From Paulownia fortunei (Eukaryota > Streptophyta > Magnoliopsida > Lamiales > Paulowniaceae): 64,000 bases of DNA. The stretch's first letter is position 1. Each line of letters starts with the position of its first letter. Where the stretch lies: contig CM033124.1 in assembly GCA_019321725.1 (NCBI GenBank), positions 6,510,001 through 6,574,000 of the forward strand, in the 5' to 3' direction. Below the pieces are notes generated by a model, which saw nothing but the letters and a program-made list of their open reading frames with translations, did not search any database and had not been told where the DNA came from. Both the position numbers and the translations under genes were made by a program. Positions 62,254 through 64,000 of the stretch are shown here, piece after piece.

Positions 62254-64000
62254 ATTAATGCTATTAATAAATGTAATTATAAAATTTAATTTACGATTAT
62301 TAATCACTTTAAATTAATTAATACTTGATACTACTTAATAAAAAAGAATATAACCATTAAACTTATTATTATTTGTATCGACTTTAGATTAATTAATGAT
62401 TGATATTAATTATCACAAAAGAATAGTAGCATTAAACTTATTATTTGTATTAATAACTATATGTACAATAATTACATGTTATTGAATTATAAATTATTGA
62501 AAAAGAAGTAGCAATATAATATATCAATTCATACTAATTATTATAGAAGTATTAAATAATTATCAAATAATTAAGTTTATATATGATAATAAATGTTAAT
62601 GATCTAGTATAAGTAAAATCTGTAGTAAATAATGAAAATATAATTAATACATAATGTCCGTTTAGTGTTAATGTGTAAATATTATTTGCTAATGTATATA
62701 ATATCATATGTCTTTATTACTAAAATATTTGCTGATGTGTATAATGTCACATGTTTTTAATACATAAGTAGTAATAAATACTTTTTTGGTAGATTGCCAT
62801 GGAAAACATTACGGCTCATGTTTAGAGAAACAAGAAAAAAAATGTTTCCTATTTCTGATGTGATTTAAGCTTCAAGGTCCATATTACAAATATCCAATGC
62901 AGTCACTGTGGGATGGCTAGAGTTACGACTTCACTGACTCCAACTATAAATGGAGAGTTGTAGTCCAATTATTTATCAAGATATTATAAAGATCCGAACT
63001 GATTTGAGTTTTCAAGACAAGAAGTGAAGACTGGTGACTAGTGATGCTAGTTTTTTTCGGACTAAGTCACAGCCCATCACAGTGAACCAACAAGATAACT
63101 GCAAGACGGAAAATTGGACAAGATCTCCCCATAAAGCTTAATCTTTAAAGGGTTAAGTTTGGGCCACAGTTATATATACATGTATGTATATATTCCAAGA
63201 TCATTGGGAGCACTTTGCAGGTCAAGTCGAATACAGATTTGAACTGAAAGCAACATTGCCATGCTGAGGTACACTAGAATGAGCCACATTCATATTTTAG
63301 AGTCTGAAAGCGACTTTATGATATCAGAATTTGGGTCAATAACGGGCTTCCAAAAACATTGAACATCAATAGATAATCCGCCTTATTAGACCAGTATAAG
63401 CTAATGCCATAAAGCTTCTTCAAATCCTCGAGCTTAGGGACTAACATGATGAAATACTTACAGACAGCTACAGAGACGCAACCACGATTTTAGTTTTGAG
63501 GGGTGACATAGATATTGGCTCACATAAGAGGGAAATTTTGATATTTTGAAGGAGGAATTTTTTTTGAATTCCTCTGGATTTAGATATAAAATTTGAGACT
63601 ATATCAACTTAAAGGGTATCCACCGAGTCGATCCCCAGTCTGTTATTTAAATTCATCATTGCAATAGAAAAAAATATGCCATTGCTACACTATTCATCAA
63701 TCTATACCCCACCAGTATGTTAACCACTGTCCATTTGTTTGAACTTCTATTTGAATACTTTAATTTCTTTTAAGTAATATCACAACTTTGTAAGTTAGTA
63801 GATAAAACAACTAAACATACTTAAGTATACCAAATTAATTGCATAGTCTAAGTCAAGTGAAGTGAGTGATACATTTAAAAGTTGGATTAAAAGAAATGTG
63901 ATTTTCTGATGCAAATGATTAAAAAATAGAATGAAAGATCTTTGTCTAATCTTTGTATACTATCTTAAGAAAATAATGGTCTTTGTTTGCAAGTGAAATC

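Larger units (their letters stand above)
59793..64000. other. A+T-rich flank without recognisable genes
   Basis: Non-satellite sequence. Short open frames (for example 59812-60030 and 60783-60977, both minus) have no motif I recognise and no supporting splice context. Several microsatellites are listed separately. A stretch at ~62800-63500 is less A+T-rich and more complex, and could hold a decayed gene or transposon, but I cannot identify it. Confidence 0.6.

Noticed and set aside
62800..63500. Less A+T-rich stretch that might contain gene or transposon remnants
   Set aside because: Partial translations on the minus strand gave no recognisable motif and stops in all frames.

Overview
The window is repeat-dense nuclear DNA from a flowering plant, consistent with centromeric or pericentromeric heterochromatin. 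The case rests on two long satellite arrays, nested LTR retrotransposons of types known only from plants (Athila-lineage Ty3/gypsy with a tRNA-Asp-type primer site, and a probable chromovirus), very high A+T content and no ordinary intron-exon gene. I cannot name the species. Annotation is limited by frequent one-base length changes in homopolymers, some of which may be assembly errors.

Layout: 1-4472 is a ~730-bp satellite arranged as a four-monomer higher-order repeat (HOR) of ~2.92 kb. A 100-N scaffold gap follows (4473-4572). A second satellite, with a ~351-bp unit made of two related ~167- and ~184-bp halves, fills 4573-14257, 18282-23192, 38147-49607 and, inverted, 49608-57357. It is interrupted by a 5'-truncated Athila copy on the plus strand (14258-18281) and by a solo LTR of a second Ty3/gypsy family (23193-38146, 5-bp target duplication TGGGA). 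That solo LTR is itself split by a full-length 12.05-kb Athila element on the minus strand (25554-37605). The array ends at a partial relative of the solo-LTR family on the minus strand (57358-59792). The rest (59793-64000) is A+T-rich sequence with microsatellites and no recognisable gene.

The most interesting object is the Athila family itself. Downstream of gag-pol, where many Athila elements carry an env-like frame, both copies carry the same two extra genes. The first encodes a ~185-residue protein with a basic patch and a Cys cluster, resembling the small cysteine-rich nucleic-acid-binding and silencing-suppressor proteins of some plant RNA viruses. The second is an intronless LONELY GUY (LOG) gene for the cytokinin-activating phosphoribohydrolase, still an open 217-codon frame in the minus-strand element. 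A TATA box (CTATAAAAG) sits about 85-95 bp before the first extra gene in both copies, suggesting an internal promoter. Gag-pol would drive replication and integration; the two extra genes could modify host silencing and growth. That functional reading is inference.

Order of events: satellite formation, insertion of the chromovirus-like element and its reduction to a solo LTR, then Athila insertion into that LTR. The plus-strand Athila was separately truncated and lost the end of LOG and most of its 3' LTR through a 6-bp microhomology deletion.
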